Shown piece after piece: positions 12,414-23,599 of a stretch of 64,000 bases of DNA. The first letter of the stretch is position 1. Every line of letters begins with the position of its first letter. Both the position numbers and the translations under genes were made by a program. The DNA comes from Lactifluus volemus (lineage: Eukaryota > Basidiomycota > Agaricomycetes > Russulales > Russulaceae): positions 434,001-498,000 of the forward strand of contig WTXI01000010.1 in NCBI GenBank assembly GCA_022376515.1, written 5' to 3'. The notes under the pieces are model-generated. The model saw only the letters and a program-made list of their open reading frames with translations. It searched no databases and was not told where the DNA came from.

Positions 12414-14280
12414 GGCCTGGGCTTGAGCTTGAGCTTGAGCTTGAGCTTGAGCTTGAGCTTGAGCTTGAGCCTGAGCCTGAGCCTGAGCCGCCTGAGCTTG
12501 AGCCATGTAGATCAAATGTTGTTGTGACAGAGCCGGTTGTCCCATTACAACCTGTTTCGGATTTTGGCCCTGAGCTTGTGCCGCTGCTAACTGCTTGTAA
12601 AGTGCCATGTTTGGAGCAACCATATAACCTTGAGGTATATAACCTTTCAATTGTTGAGGTAATGGTGGACGGGATTGTTGAGCCTGGTTTTGCAGTTGAG
12701 GCTGAGGTTGTGCTTGTACTTGTGCAGGGTGGGCAGTGGGTGGGCGCGGGGAATTGTGAGATACGGGATTGGTGCTGGCGGTTGCCATTGGGTGCAAGCT
12801 GGACGAAGGTACGGCGTGAGGAGAAGAAGCCAGGCCATTGGTGGCAGCAGTAGGATGTGGTGAATGGGATGTTGGACGTGACGTGGGTCGGCGTAGATTC
12901 TGAGGTGGGAGCTGAGGTGTGGATTGTACAGGTGTTGCACTGGGTGTTGGAGTGCCAAGCGTCCCGTCGCCTGGTGTCTGGTTCCTCTTCGCCGGCTTCG
13001 GGGTAGATTTCTTCGTGTCTGTGCTCCCGGGTGTAGATGGGGCAGCGGCAACTGGCGTTGCGGTCGAGCGTGGCGGTTGTAAAGGTTGGGGCTGGGGCTG
13101 GGGCTGCGGTTGAGCTAGAGGCTGCGGTTGTGGTTGCGACTGAGGCTGTGCTTGCGGTTGCGGTTGAGGTTGAGGTTGCGGTTGTTGAAGTTGAGGTTGT
13201 GATTGAGGTGGAGGCTGAGAGGCGGTCTGGGGATGTGCCTGGGGTTGAGATTGAGAAGCAGGCTGCTGTGGCGGCGCATGAGTTGTCGACATGCTACGCA
13301 ATGGGTTGTCATAGTTGACGCCCGGTATTGCTGCATTACTTTCAGCCGTTGGAGGGGGTACGGCCTTCATGCGCATGATATGATCGTGTAACCGATACCT
13401 AGGGTTGTGACATATAAGAATAGAGAAAGGGCTGAAGGGTTGAATGGGATATACGATGGAGTGGCACTACGCAGCGGTTTCGGGTCCATGAAGCGGATGA
13501 TTTTGGCTTTGCGATTCCAAGATGCCTCATCTTCCTCAGTCGACTCTGAATTCTTTGCCTTACGCTTCTTTGGTCGTAATGGAGGTGGCGTCCTAGGTAG
13601 AGATATGCGGTAGAGACTATTCGCTATCTTTCCGAGGCGAGGGTCCGGGTCCAAACAGAGGGGTGGTGATGTGGCGAGCTATGGACAGCGTCAGATGATG
13701 AGTGCAAACGATGAAGGAAGAATGGATAGACGCACCAGGATCTTTGCCTCTACTTCGAGTGCATCTTGGTCTGTCCACTTGCCACCCGCCTTTTGGTTGA
13801 GAAGACAGAGATCGGCGAAGAGGGTTTCGGAATTGGGACGGAGGAGAACACGCGTGGTTGTTTTCTCGGGCGATTTGCTCTCCTTTGAGTTTATTGGCTT
13901 GAATTCTTCAATCTCTACGATCATGCATCCTAGAGGTGGAGATATTTGGTCAATGATGTAGTTTAAGGCACATCGGCTGAAACGTGACATGCCCTCGTAG
14001 AAGGGGACCTTGGCTGCATCGAACAGTTCAAGGAGGTCAACGGGTATTCGATTCGCCTTTATGTCATCAAACAGGGCCTATGAACGTGACGGGTAGTGGG
14101 AAGAGATGGCAGAAGAGAGCGGAAGGAGAGTCGTACCGCGAATGTGGGTGTGTTATACAGGAACTTTGGACCCGAGTTGAGAGTCCAGTTATCGTGATAA
14201 AGCTGAACGGAGAAAGATGGAGGACTGTTCTCGTATTGATTGAGAATAGTTTGTGTTTCCCTGGTCAAGTTGTAGGTCAT
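11736..14280 (-). CDS. SPT20: Spt20, SAGA coactivator subunit with long Gln-Ala repeat
   Basis: Structural subunit of the SAGA histone acetyltransferase complex, acting in RNA polymerase II transcription. The Spt20 domain spans the first three exons: [12 protein letters not shown], then the segment with [13 protein letters not shown], then [21 protein letters not shown] further exon carries [14 protein letters not shown] and a basic stretch PKKRKAK; the final 1.6 kb exon begins after [16 protein letters not shown]. That exon is a low-complexity Gln/Pro/Ala region with alternating Gln-Pro, a run of about 25 Gln-Ala dipeptides (about 12340-12500), polyglutamine tracts and a second Gln-Ala stretch at the C-terminus. 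I start at ATG 14280 ([10 protein letters not shown]), because the frame has a stop just upstream. The divergent neighbour HGH1 starts 98 bases away. Confidence 0.92.
12340..12500. repeat. Hexanucleotide minisatellite encoding (Gln-Ala)n in SPT20
   Basis: Tandem six-base unit GCTTGA/GCCTGA on the plus strand, about 25 copies. It is read on the minus strand as Gln-Ala. The two unit variants differ by one T/C at a silent position and occur in blocks, as expected from slippage or unequal exchange. Confidence 0.85.
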
Positions 14281-14378
14281 CGCCGCCGTCGACGAGTAGT
14301 TGTTGTTGGGGCCGAGCCGAGTCTAAAGCAATTCTGATTAGTCATCAAAGGTCGTGGTGCACACAACTCTCAGCCACA
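14281..14378. promoter_or_regulatory. Shared divergent promoter SPT20 / HGH1
   Basis: Only 98 bases separate the two ATG codons, so both 5' UTRs and any core promoter elements must overlap. No TATA box is evident. Confidence 0.5.
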
Positions 14379-15862
14379 ATGCAACAAGAGGAGCTATTTC
14401 AGTTCTTACACGTTGACAATCCACAGGCAAGGAAAATCGCTTTGGAGAATCTACTTCCTCATACCCCGAATCATGCCCCTAATCGCTCCATCTTTTTCGA
14501 AGGTCTCCAGAGTCAAAAGGAGAGCACTGTGATAGGAGATCTGAAGCTATTGTGTCGTGATAACCTTGTGTGTATTTTCTCTCATCGACCCGCCTTTCCT
14601 TCTTCATCTTGTAGGAACGCGCAGGCAATCTCTCACGATGCTTTCCGTGCCTTGGTCAATCTCTCTGATTCACCCATCATTCATCCATATCTCATAGAGC
14701 AATCCTTCTTTACATTCCTGGTGTCCTACATAGTCGTCAGTCCCTCTCTTGATTCGCTCTCTTTACTTGCCAATGAATGCCGATGACTTGTAGAACCCTC
14801 AAGCAACTCTTGCTGATCTCGCCGCAATGCTTCTTTCCAATCTCACCACGTCGCCAAGGTCCTGTACCGCCCTTTTGGCCCTTCACATTCCTATCGTTCG
14901 AACACCCTCCTCCCCTGCTGGGCCATTCTACCCAACACAATCGCGTGCAGGCAGCTGTGCATCCCCTGTCCCGTATCCCACTGGCGATGAAATAAACGTT
15001 CGCGCATTGCCCCTGCTTATTGATGCGTTCGCGCAGGGCGCAAATATAGATCCTAGCGTCCCACTCGATAAACGCTCCCGCAAAAGCGAGCTCCACTTTC
15101 TCGCGAGTGTGTTTGCGAATCTTTCCACGGTATTTCTACCCAACTCGTCTTTGAACCAAGGGAAGAAGGGCTGATAGCTTTCTCCAGTCCCACCCAGGAC
15201 GGATGTTCTTCCTGACACCGCAACCTTCGGACCCTCTACAACCAGAGCTGGAGGTTGAGTATCCCCTCACGAAACTGGTCGTCTTCACGGAGCACAACGA
15301 CACCATCCGCCGTGGCGGCGTTTCATCCCTCATCAAGTGCGTTCCGTCCCATCTCGCTTCCTCATTGCTTCCGTGCTCAAACCCCCCATAGAAACTGCTC
15401 GTTCTATGCTCAAGGCCACCGAGCCATCCTTTCGCCCGACTCCGAAACCGTGCTCGTACCGCCGTCGAACCTCTCTGCACCCGGTATCGACGCTCTACAA
15501 CACATCCTCCTTCCCTTAGCAGGTCCCGAAGAGCTCGACCTCGACGCCCAAGAACAGCTTCCGGTAGCGTTGCAATTCCTCCCGCCGACCAAGAAGCGCG
15601 AGTCGGATCCCGTGTTGCGCCTCACTCACGTCGAATCGCTGCTCTTGTATGCACCACACGCTGGGGACGCGATCACCTGCGTACGCACGGAGTTTATGAA
15701 GTCGTGCGCACGCTGCATGAGCAGGAGACCAACGATGCGGTTTCGGAGCACATCGAACGACTCGTAAACTTGCTCAAGCGCGCCGAGGAATCCGAGACGG
15801 CGCATGATCTGCAGGTGGAAGAGGTAGAAGACGATGCAGATTTTCGCATCGAAGAGATATAA
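14379..15862 (+). CDS. HGH1: Hgh1-family eEF2 folding chaperone (one frame break near C-terminus)
   Basis: Armadillo-like chaperone adaptor that helps fold translation elongation factor 2. Exons from ATG 14379 give MQQEELFQFLHVDNP, then a series joined in frame by short introns: VNAQAISHDAFRALVNLSD, NPQATLADLAAMLLSNLTT, FYPTQSRAGS with ALPLLIDAFAQG, ELHFLASVFANLST, SHPGRMFFLTPQPSDP, DTIRRGGVSSLIK and NCSFYAQGHRAILSP. After LTHVESLLL the expected CTTRWGRDHLRTHGVYEVV is present but in another frame. One added T at about 15648 restores it, and the frame then runs to a TAA at 15862 (LVNLLKRAEE, acidic tail). A 46-base GTATGC...GGAG segment could be mistaken for an intron there, but it would delete the conserved residues. 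Confidence 0.9.
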
Positions 15863-17812
15863 GGCGCCATACATGTGGGGTTGAAGATATTATCACACTA
15901 CGGGGCTCCGTAGCTGTGGGGGGATCAGATTATTGTACGACGCTAAAACGAATAAATTAAATGGCACACAAATTCGGCGCCAGAGCGCGACCGACGCAAC
16001 GTGGCACACTGACCCCAAATACTTGCGCCACTTACTGTATGCCGTGAGGATGAGTATTTGATTGTGCCTGGGGGCGCAACACCGCGTGACACGAAATTTC
16101 GACTTGATTACTTTCCCCGCCGTTGTGTTGGAGTGACCGATTGGTATATGCAAATTTTGGCATGGTTGAACATTATCCCATCCTACGTCCCAGTAATCAT
16201 TCCACAACGCATAATCTATTAGTCGACAAGACGAATTGATGGTGTCGATACAAGGCCTGCCACCTATTTCCAGAAGGTCTCATCCCTTCGCTAAATTTTG
16301 GCTGGCCACGCAGCTCGAGTCATACGGCCTGATCTGACGTGTGCGCAGCACTCACAATTACAAAATTGACTCTTGCATTCACTTTCTATTTATCCGTTCC
16401 TGCTGTTGTTAGTGGGTTTACGAGATCTTGCCCTGTCCATGACGTATTAGAGAACATATATTGTTCTACCACATGATGCGATTTCGGCCTTGTGGCCGAG
16501 AATGCGACGGGGTGGTTGTTGAGCCCCGCCCTAATAGAGCCTACTCACGTATCATTAGGTAAATCCATAGACGGAACCTTTCCTTGGGGGAGCAGATTCG
16601 CCCCAACATGTACGGGAGAGGCCTCCCGTGCATACACACAGACATTACCAAGACTTGCGGAGATGATCCCACAACCCTCAGATGCCCATAGACTGGTGCG
16701 TTGTGCCAGTTCCTCATAAAATAGAGTCCGCGTGGAGACAGGTTAGTGCGGAGTGCAGCAGCTGGACATCGGATATTACCGTTTGATACGTGCGTTGTCG
16801 ATGCGTTGCGTAAATGGGACGCATTTGTCATTACATGAGAAAGGAGACACATCCTTATACTATACCTCGCACGATTGCCGACTATCGCAGAATAGACGAC
16901 AAGTTCTTGCCGCGCAGCCATGCCAATAGTGGGATAAAGCCTTTCTGAACACGCTAGTTGTTGTGATGTCGTGTTTGCAGCATGCATCGTGATCTGCAAA
17001 ATACAGGGCTGATCCACTTGGACTTAGGGTTGCACCTAAATCGCAGCCGCGTGACACCAGCCTTCAAAGGGAGCCACCAACCAGAACACAATCACCACGA
17101 TTAAAGAGAACGAGGGCCATTCAGGAGTGGCTCCTAAGTACGTCCTTCTGAAAGCCGATTTGGACACTACTTCCCTTGCCGCGACAATGGTGAAACGAAA
17201 GATACACCGATATGAATGCTATAGCATGGTGCTATTGACTCGTTTGTGTGCTGGGAAACAGGTGCCAATCAGCTTATGAAACAAGTTACCTCGGCGAAAG
17301 CGTCGCGGTGCACGCCAGAATTGTTTTTGCTGAACCCTACAAGGGGCTAACAGGGGAACTGATGCCGACCTAGGCTCACGATGAGTCTGGAAAGGGGAGA
17401 AAGGTATCTCAACTGCGTCCGAGAACCCGTGATCAAATTGACAGCGATGCACTTACCATTGCAACCAAGAGGCCTCACCAATCGTGCATGTAAGGGAGGG
17501 GTGAGAAACTCAGGTCCGGTCACACCGGATCATGAGTGGGGAGGAAGCACGAACAGGTAAATTATCATATGAGGTGTAGAATGTCGACATCTATCTACTA
17601 TGACGATGGATAAAAAAAAGTATGCAATGTGAAGCCTTGATAGTTTACCGGACGTGTATATGCGCATATTTTAGGACGGCGATGTGAAGCGTTAGGCATA
17701 AATGCGCATGGCCAAGAAACAAGCAAGAACAGATGGAGTCCTTCCTAAAAAAAAAAAAAAGAGAAATGATACAAGATGGCCAGTCGATTTGAAATGACAA
17801 AGTCGATGTGAT
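15863..17812. other. 1.95 kb intergenic region, no gene supported
   Basis: Lies between the HGH1 stop and the 3' end of the next gene. A minus-strand open frame of about 158 codons (16541-17017) has no motif or biased composition that supports coding. An A14 run at about 17747 lies close to the 3' end of the next minus-strand gene. Confidence 0.5.
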
Positions 17813-19294
17813 TTACCGGCGGCGGCGAGGGGTGCGCACAAAAGCCATGACCCCGCTCTCGAGCTCGACGAGCGACATCTCACCTTCCCCGTCATCATCC
17901 GCCTCGGTCGCAACTGTCACGGAAGTGGGGACGACTTTTGGAGTGCGACTGGAAGTGAAAACAGCCCGTGTACTTTCACCGTCAGACTCGGCTTCAGTAT
18001 GCACGACACTAGATTCGGTCTCGCTCTCTTCTGCCTCTGTGTCACCGTCAGTATTGTTGCATGGATGTTTGTGCCATATGCGTGACAGTTCCGCCTCAAG
18101 ATGCGTGGAGTGATCTAAAGGAGGTAACTTGGAGTTGTTGGGCAAGGGAACAGATGAGAACGGTGAATGTGAGAGCAACTGGCCGGAGAGAGGTTTTGGG
18201 GGGCGATCTAGAGAGGCGAGACCCAGACAAGTTCCGGCAGTTGCCGAACTCACGCCAATCAAAGTAGATGATGAGGATGATGGTACGGGTTTGACTGTAT
18301 GTGAGGATTGGGGCGGCGATGCTGATCTACTCTGTCCAGCGGGTGGTGACGGGGTACGCGGTGGGGATACCTTCGGGATACCTTTGGGAGAGGTCGATAA
18401 GGGGGGAGAGGGGAGATCTGGACTCGGCGACGTTGAGGCTGCCGGTGAGAGAGGTGTGTCTAGGAGAGGCAAAAAATTGAAGCGTGGCTTTGGGCGTGGC
18501 GGAATGGGGATGTTATAAGGAAGTCGGGGAGGCGGTGGAGGTGGAACCCAAGGCTCAGCTGCGGGGGGTGGGCTCGGAATCTGGGAGGACGATGAAGTTG
18601 GACTGGTTACCGAGATCTGAGGCGGGGGCGTAGATGGGGGAGACAGTGGCGGGTGAGAAGATGAGGAATCGAAAGCCGAAGATACCACTTTTGGTTTGGA
18701 GATCACAGAAGGTGGGGTTGTTGCCAATTTAGGCCGTGAAATGGGAGAAGCGGTGGGAGTGATTAGAGGAACAAGCCCAACCGGTACAGTGGTGAGAAAG
18801 TGGGTTCGAGGAACTCCGCGGGCATCCAAGCCTGGAAGGTCCGGGTCGTCCATGGGCTGCGCAGCGTGAGGGAGTGAGCGTTGAATCTCTTTAAGCTCGA
18901 GCACATCCCTTGAAATCGTTTCAATTGTCAGAATCACACGACAAATAAGAACGAACAGTTGGAGGGAAAATAGAATGAAGGAGAGCGAGAGGGGGATTAC
19001 TTACTGGTATGTCAACCTTGGGGTGACATCGGCGGGAGAGCGATCCCATTCGTCTGCAACGAAGACCTTGTCGACGAGATCAGAACAAAAATGAACGCAT
19101 CGGCGTGTGAGGCATGCGTCGGTAAGAGATGTAGCGGAGCCTCGTTTTGCAGCGAGGGAAGGCGTATCTGGGGGAATGAGGGGCGGGGTGGGCTCACGAG
19201 TAGGAGGGGGGGTAGCTATGCTATTCGAACTGGTCGGGGAGGGAGACGGAGACGGAGAAGAAGACGGAGAGGGGTGTTTAAGACAACCTCGCAT
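17813..19294 (-). CDS. Pro/Ser-rich hypothetical protein with a short conserved-looking core
   Basis: Not recognised. Two exons: ATG 19294 (MRGCLKHPSPSSSP) to a splice at about 19005 (CA, GTAAGTAAT), then from about 18913 to the stop at 17813. The core across the splice reads RRCVHFCSDLVDKVFVADEW, DRSPADVTPRLTYQ and DVLELKEIQRSLP, which is well ordered and predicted helical at its end. The rest is low-complexity Pro/Ser with an acidic C-terminal part and a basic tail TPRRRR. The N-terminal Gly-Cys-Leu-Lys motif followed by RCVHF resembles the RVxF docking motif of protein phosphatase 1 partners; that link is inference. Length is about 465 residues. Confidence 0.75.
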
Positions 19295-19806
19295 GAGTGT
19301 GAATAATGAAGGGTGATTGTATCTAGAGGCAGTATCGGGCTGCAGCAGTACAGCACTGTGTAGTTAAGAGAAGAAGAAAGGAAGCTTTGTTGAGAGGGTC
19401 AACCTGTCTGGTAGAAAAGAGTTCTGTCAAAAAGTCGGCGCTTAGCCACCCGACCGGGAATTGAATTGAACGGCCGTCCCTCCGACGCTCGGCGGTCCTG
19501 TCAACGGGTCTTTACTGCCCACACGCCCGCAGCTCCAGACCACAGCACGGTTGCGGCGTTCCATTCAGGCGAAATCGCCTCCTAGTGCTAACACACCCCG
19601 ACTTAAGCTTCCCCACCATATACGGCAGATATCCCTCATCCCTATGCCTTTTCATAAGACAGGCCCTTCGCCGTATCACCATCTCCGTTTTGCTACCCAT
19701 CTTCGGGCCGTCCGGATTATGAAAAAAATCCCGAAATCGCTTTCCCGGTAAATTCCACTTCTGGACTTCGACATAGAAGCCAGCCTCCCGAGAGGGAACC
19801 GACCAC
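19295..19806. other. Intergenic stretch, nothing recognised
   Basis: About 510 bases between two minus-strand genes; this is the upstream region of the Pro/Ser-rich gene and the 3' flank of the membrane-protein gene. No open frame with motifs, no tRNA. Confidence 0.5.
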
Positions 19807-20748
19807 TTAGATTCGGTCGATCACAGATGGGAAGGCACTGCAATGGCAGTCAACACATGGCCGAACGAACGAATAGCTTTTTGGGGGCTTACCCAAGCAC
19901 GTCTGCGCTCACAATGATGAGCGCCCAAATAGGAGGTATCCATCTGTGGTCCAAACATACCATCAGTTTCGATCCAATTTTGTGGATGTATCAGATTCAC
20001 GCTCACGTCGATACATTGAAGTGTACAGCGTGGAATATCGCCCACAGGACGGATCCGATCACGACGCTCTCCAGGAACGATGTAACCACCGCAAGAGCCA
20101 GAAACGTAAAGAGCGTGAATAATGCGTAAGTGACCCGAGAGCGACGGACATTTTTCCGCGGGTGTAGAGGGCGCGGCATTTCAGACTGGGCTACCTCGGA
20201 TAGGAGAGGGTCAGGCGACCGCGCAGACGTCACTGGTGTGAGTGGGATCATTGGGTGGTCCACCACTTGGGATCCAATTTTCCGAGTCGATGAGCGGGAA
20301 GGAACTCCATGTTGGTCGCGCCGGGACGGATAAATGATGTTGAAACAGGCAATGCCAGCCGTGATTAAAAAAAACAGCGAATGGAATATCAATGTCCAAA
20401 AAAACGTATAGCGGACTACGTCTATGCGGGTTTAGAATGACGTGTCAGTTACTTTGTGGACTGGGCAAGAACGAGGTATGATTTCAAACCTCGAGCGTCT
20501 GTGAGGTAATGTCCACCCGGCTGGATAGGGGAATGGTGCTCAAGGTGAAAGAACTCGAGGAGAGGATCGTATAGAGAAGGCCATGGGGGGGTCTGTGGTT
20601 CTGTTTGATTGTACTGATTGTACGTTGGAAGCATACATGCGTTTGTAGGACAGAGACTCTCAAATGATCCTAAATGAGGCGTAGCTGAGCAGAGAAGGAG
20701 AGGACGCGAGGTCAAGGTCAGGTTGAGCACGTGCCTCTGACAATCCAT
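19807..20748 (-). CDS. Small multi-pass membrane protein, function unknown
   Basis: Four exons fit together with clean splice sites. Exon 1 from ATG 20748 (MDCQRHVLNLTLTSRP) includes a Pro/Tyr-rich luminal-looking part ending GGHYLTDAR. Exon 2 continues DVVRYTFFWTLIFHSLFFLI, a first hydrophobic helix, then a polar loop and VTYALFTLFTFLALAVVTSF plus SVVIGSVLWAIFHAV. Exon 3 gives WIPPIWALIIVSADVLG, and a short exon 4 gives AFPSVIDRI and a TAA at 19807. This makes about four membrane segments with a Ser/Pro-rich loop between the first two. The layout resembles small fungal integral membrane proteins of unknown role. The divergent neighbour at 20898 starts 149 bases away. Confidence 0.78.
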
Positions 20749-20897
20749 TCTTTCCACTTTCGTCAAATCAAATATCGGTTAAAGAGAGCGACGACTTCTC
20801 AAAAAGATTCACACTCGGTTTTTTTTCTTTCCTGAAAGGGGAATGCCTCATCCTAGTTAGAGCCATCCTCGCTTTAGCTGGTTGGCCAACCAACAGG

Positions 20898-21998
20898 ATG
20901 ACAGCAGACCATCTCTTCCCTGATGCCTTTTACACAGAGTCACTCCCCATTTGGGTTCACCGTCTACCCTCTGAGGCTGAGCAATGCCTCATCGACAAAG
21001 TCGTCCACTACAAGGCTCTTTCCCACATGGAACACGAGTTCCTCATCGTGTACGCCTCTCATCCATCCGGCTCTAATATCGTCCTCGGCCTCGACCGTAA
21101 CGCAGATCTTCCCGCAACCTCGGAACAAGTGTCCTCTAAGGCTGACGCGGGTCCTACTTCGTCTTTAGGATCGTCCGCGCGTTACTTGAGCACCCTCCTG
21201 CAGTTTAGCTCATCGCCTCCTTCCTCTTCCTCTTCCTCCAACGAACCGGTGGAGACATCTCCGCATCCAGCGTACGACAGCGTGCAAATCTCGCACGATG
21301 GCACGCCCGACCCTATTCTCGCACATCATGGGCCCTCCGTCCCACTTTCGACGATCTCCTTCACGCCTTCCCCTTCTCCTCCATCATCCTCTTACCCTCA
21401 CACACCGATAGACAAGGACACCCTGAACCGCCAAGAACGAGAACGAGGAAGAAACCGACACCGTCCGCGTCCGTCCCTGCTGCACCTCTCCATCCTCCTG
21501 CTCACCATCCACACCCACTTCCCCTCCTACGCACTCCTGCAGTTTCAATGCTACTTCTTCGCGCGCGCGACCTGTCTCACCCTGATCGATCATTTTTGCG
21601 GTGCAGAGACGGTGCATGCCGAGGGACAAAGGGCAGCGACTTGGCGAGGCGTGCACGTATCTTTATACTCTGCAGGACGCGCCGCGTTCCAGAACATGCT
21701 TCTACTCCCACTTGCAGATTTTCCTGTTCTCCTCGTGCCTGCGGGTCTCTTTGCCATGTACAGCGCTGTGAAGCTCTACGACGGGAATGTGGTCGAGAGC
21801 GAGGTGGATAGACGCAGAATCAGGTCCGTGTCCCCCGGGATTGTTGTGTGTGCATATTTGTTGATCTTGATTCAAGTGATGAGAAGATTAGGGAGCATGC
21901 GATACCACATAAATATCTTGAAGCTTGGCGATCATATATGCTCACAGGAAGAAAAGTTGAGACATCTACCCTATAGCGGTCGATGTAGAAGGCTTTGA
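20898..21998 (+). CDS. Lineage-specific hypothetical protein, intact member of a local family
   Basis: Single open frame of 366 codons from ATG 20898. The N-terminal block (FPDAFYTESLPIWVHRLP, then CLIDKVVHYKALSHMEHEF and LIVYASHPSGSNIVLGLDRN) recurs in decayed form at 22.45 kb and partly at 26.4 kb, so this is a small local gene family. The middle is Ser/Pro-rich. A second block follows (FFARATCLTLIDHFCG and TWRGVHVSLYSAGRAAFQN), then a hydrophobic segment LLPLADFPVLLVPAGLFAMY. The last 40 or so residues are less convincing; an unrecognised intron near the 3' end is possible. No enzymatic motif is visible. I cannot assign a function. Confidence 0.65.
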   Translation: MTADHLFPDAFYTESLPIWVHRLPSEAEQCLIDKVVHYKALSHMEHEFLIVYASHPSGSNIVLGLDRNADLPATSEQVSSKADAGPTSSLGSSARYLSTLLQFSSSPPSSSSSSNEPVETSPHPAYDSVQISHDGTPDPILAHHGPSVPLSTISFTPSPSPPSSSYPHTPIDKDTLNRQERERGRNRHRPRPSLLHLSILLLTIHTHFPSYALLQFQCYFFARATCLTLIDHFCGAETVHAEGQRAATWRGVHVSLYSAGRAAFQNMLLLPLADFPVLLVPAGLFAMYSAVKLYDGNVVESEVDRRRIRSVSPGIVVCAYLLILIQVMRRLGSMRYHINILKLGDHICSQEEKLRHLPYSGRCRRL

Positions 21999-22451
21999 CT
22001 GATGTAAATTATTGTGATACGTGTACAAGAGCGACCCCTTTTCCTTTTTGACTTGGTGCGGTGGCAGCGGTGCTGCACCTGTCGCTTAAGCCATGACGAC
22101 TCATGGATCGCCGGCTTTCTTCTGCACTCCCATTCCTTATACCGAATCCACATGTAGGGGCGGTGGACTTTGGACCTTTCGAACTTCGACCAGAAACCTC
22201 TTGTATATTCACTTCACATCACCACAATAATACCGATAAGGTATCGTGCGTAACAATGCACGCACACACGTTGCAAAGATAAGACCGAGGGTGTGTCCCC
22301 GGGCGTTCGGTTAGAATCAACCCTTTGCGACTGCTCACTTCAACTCGCATACATACAGTTCTGCTCTTCCAGGGACGGGGAACAGGGAACGTTCATCATA
22401 ACTCTCAACAACCCACGACCACCGTGCACTCCTCCAGACGACCATTTACCC

Positions 22452-22735
22452 ATGCCTAGGAAACCGCACCAAAGCCCGTATCTCTTCCCTGACGTCTTTT
22501 CCACCTTCCCTCTCAAAACTTGGGCGGATGTCGTCTTCAAGGAATTGTACTTAATCACTGAAGAATGCTTCCTCGAACAAGTCGTGCACTGCAAAGCCCT
22601 TTCCGATATGGAACACGAGTTCCTCGTCGTGTGCGCCTCTCACCGTCCATCTGGCTGTCAAATTTGGTTGCGCATCGACCGCATCGCGGGAGGAACTACT
22701 ACCAATTGCCCTTCTCTGGTCCCTTTTGTACTTCT
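22452..22735 (+). pseudogene. Truncated second copy of the lineage-specific family
   Basis: From ATG 22452 the frame gives YLFPDVFSTFPLKTWADVVF, then CFLEQVVHCKALSDMEHEFL and VVCASHRPSGCQIWLRIDR, closely matching the first block of the intact gene at 20898. Similarity stops where a foldback repeat begins (22721). The second block, present in the intact copy, is missing. The foldback therefore sits exactly at the break; insertion or local rearrangement is a reasonable inference. Confidence 0.65.
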
Positions 22736-22850
22736 CTTGAACTTACAAGCAAGCGGAGTTACTTGCTTTCAAATTGGCTGCCTCACTGGGGCAGTCAATT
22801 TGAAAGCAGGCAACTCCACCTGCTTGTGAGTTCAAGAGAAGTACAAAGGG
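22721..22850. repeat. Foldback (near-perfect inverted repeat, arms about 62 bases)
   Basis: Left arm 22721-22782 and right arm 22789-22850 are reverse complements except for one extra T and about six substitutions, all transitions; the loop is about 6 bases. Both strands therefore encode near-identical short peptides. It could be a MITE-like foldback element or the source of a hairpin RNA. Confidence 0.9.
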
Positions 22851-23599
22851 AGCAGAGGGGCAAAGGAAAGAGGAGAAGGATGAGTGGCGGCAGTTGGAAG
22901 TGAAAACACATAGAAGTCCCGTAATCAGAGATCTAAGTGACATGGGAGGTGAGATTTGAAGAGAAGAGATGAGATCTTGAAGGAAAAATGAAACTAGAAA
23001 GACTTGAAGAAACTTGAAGCAGACAAAATGGTTTTGAGAACAGGTGTGAGCAGCGTGATTTCGCTGGCTCCTCAGTACATTTCGAGACTATTTAAGTACA
23101 TCAGAGCTGGTAGTCTAAAATGGAAACACGTCGATGTCGGGGTACCAAGTAACGTAGTGAACTGTACGGGGGCGAAGAGAACGGTCATGAAAGTAGAGGT
23201 CGTCAGAAGTGAGATGGGAGTGAAAGGGAAGAGCGCGAGACATCTAAAGTAGCAGGGGGACAAAGGGGATGCGGCCCAAGACAAAGGACAGAAAGTAAGC
23301 ACGAGGAGACAAGAAATGTCAGACTGGGCGAACAATGGTCAATGCGAGGCGAACTAGTACGAAACGAGACACTGAGAGGACGCGAGACATGAAAGAGACA
23401 AAGAGAAGGTTGAGAAACCGTTGTGCAGCACGAGGCCGCAGTGAACGGGTCTATGGCCGAGGGCGATTGTGGCCCTTTTTATCGAGATCGAGATGGCGAG
23501 AACGAGATCTAAGAGCTTGAAAACCAGCCGAAAGTAACGGCGAAAGGTAGCTCAAAGGAATGCATGACAGAAACGGGAATGCGTACGAATCGAGGTTTC
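22851..23599. other. Purine-rich non-coding stretch
   Basis: The plus strand is visibly A/G-rich over about 700 bases, with many GAGA, AAAG and AGAAG words and no long open frame with motifs. It lies between the foldback and a second pair of palindromes. Confidence 0.5.

Noticed and set aside
12333..12527. Plus-strand frame of Ser-Leu repeats
   Set aside because: Shadow of the Gln-Ala repeat of SPT20 on the opposite strand.
16541..17017. Minus-strand open frame of about 158 codons
   Set aside because: No recognisable domain and amino-acid mix typical of chance translation.
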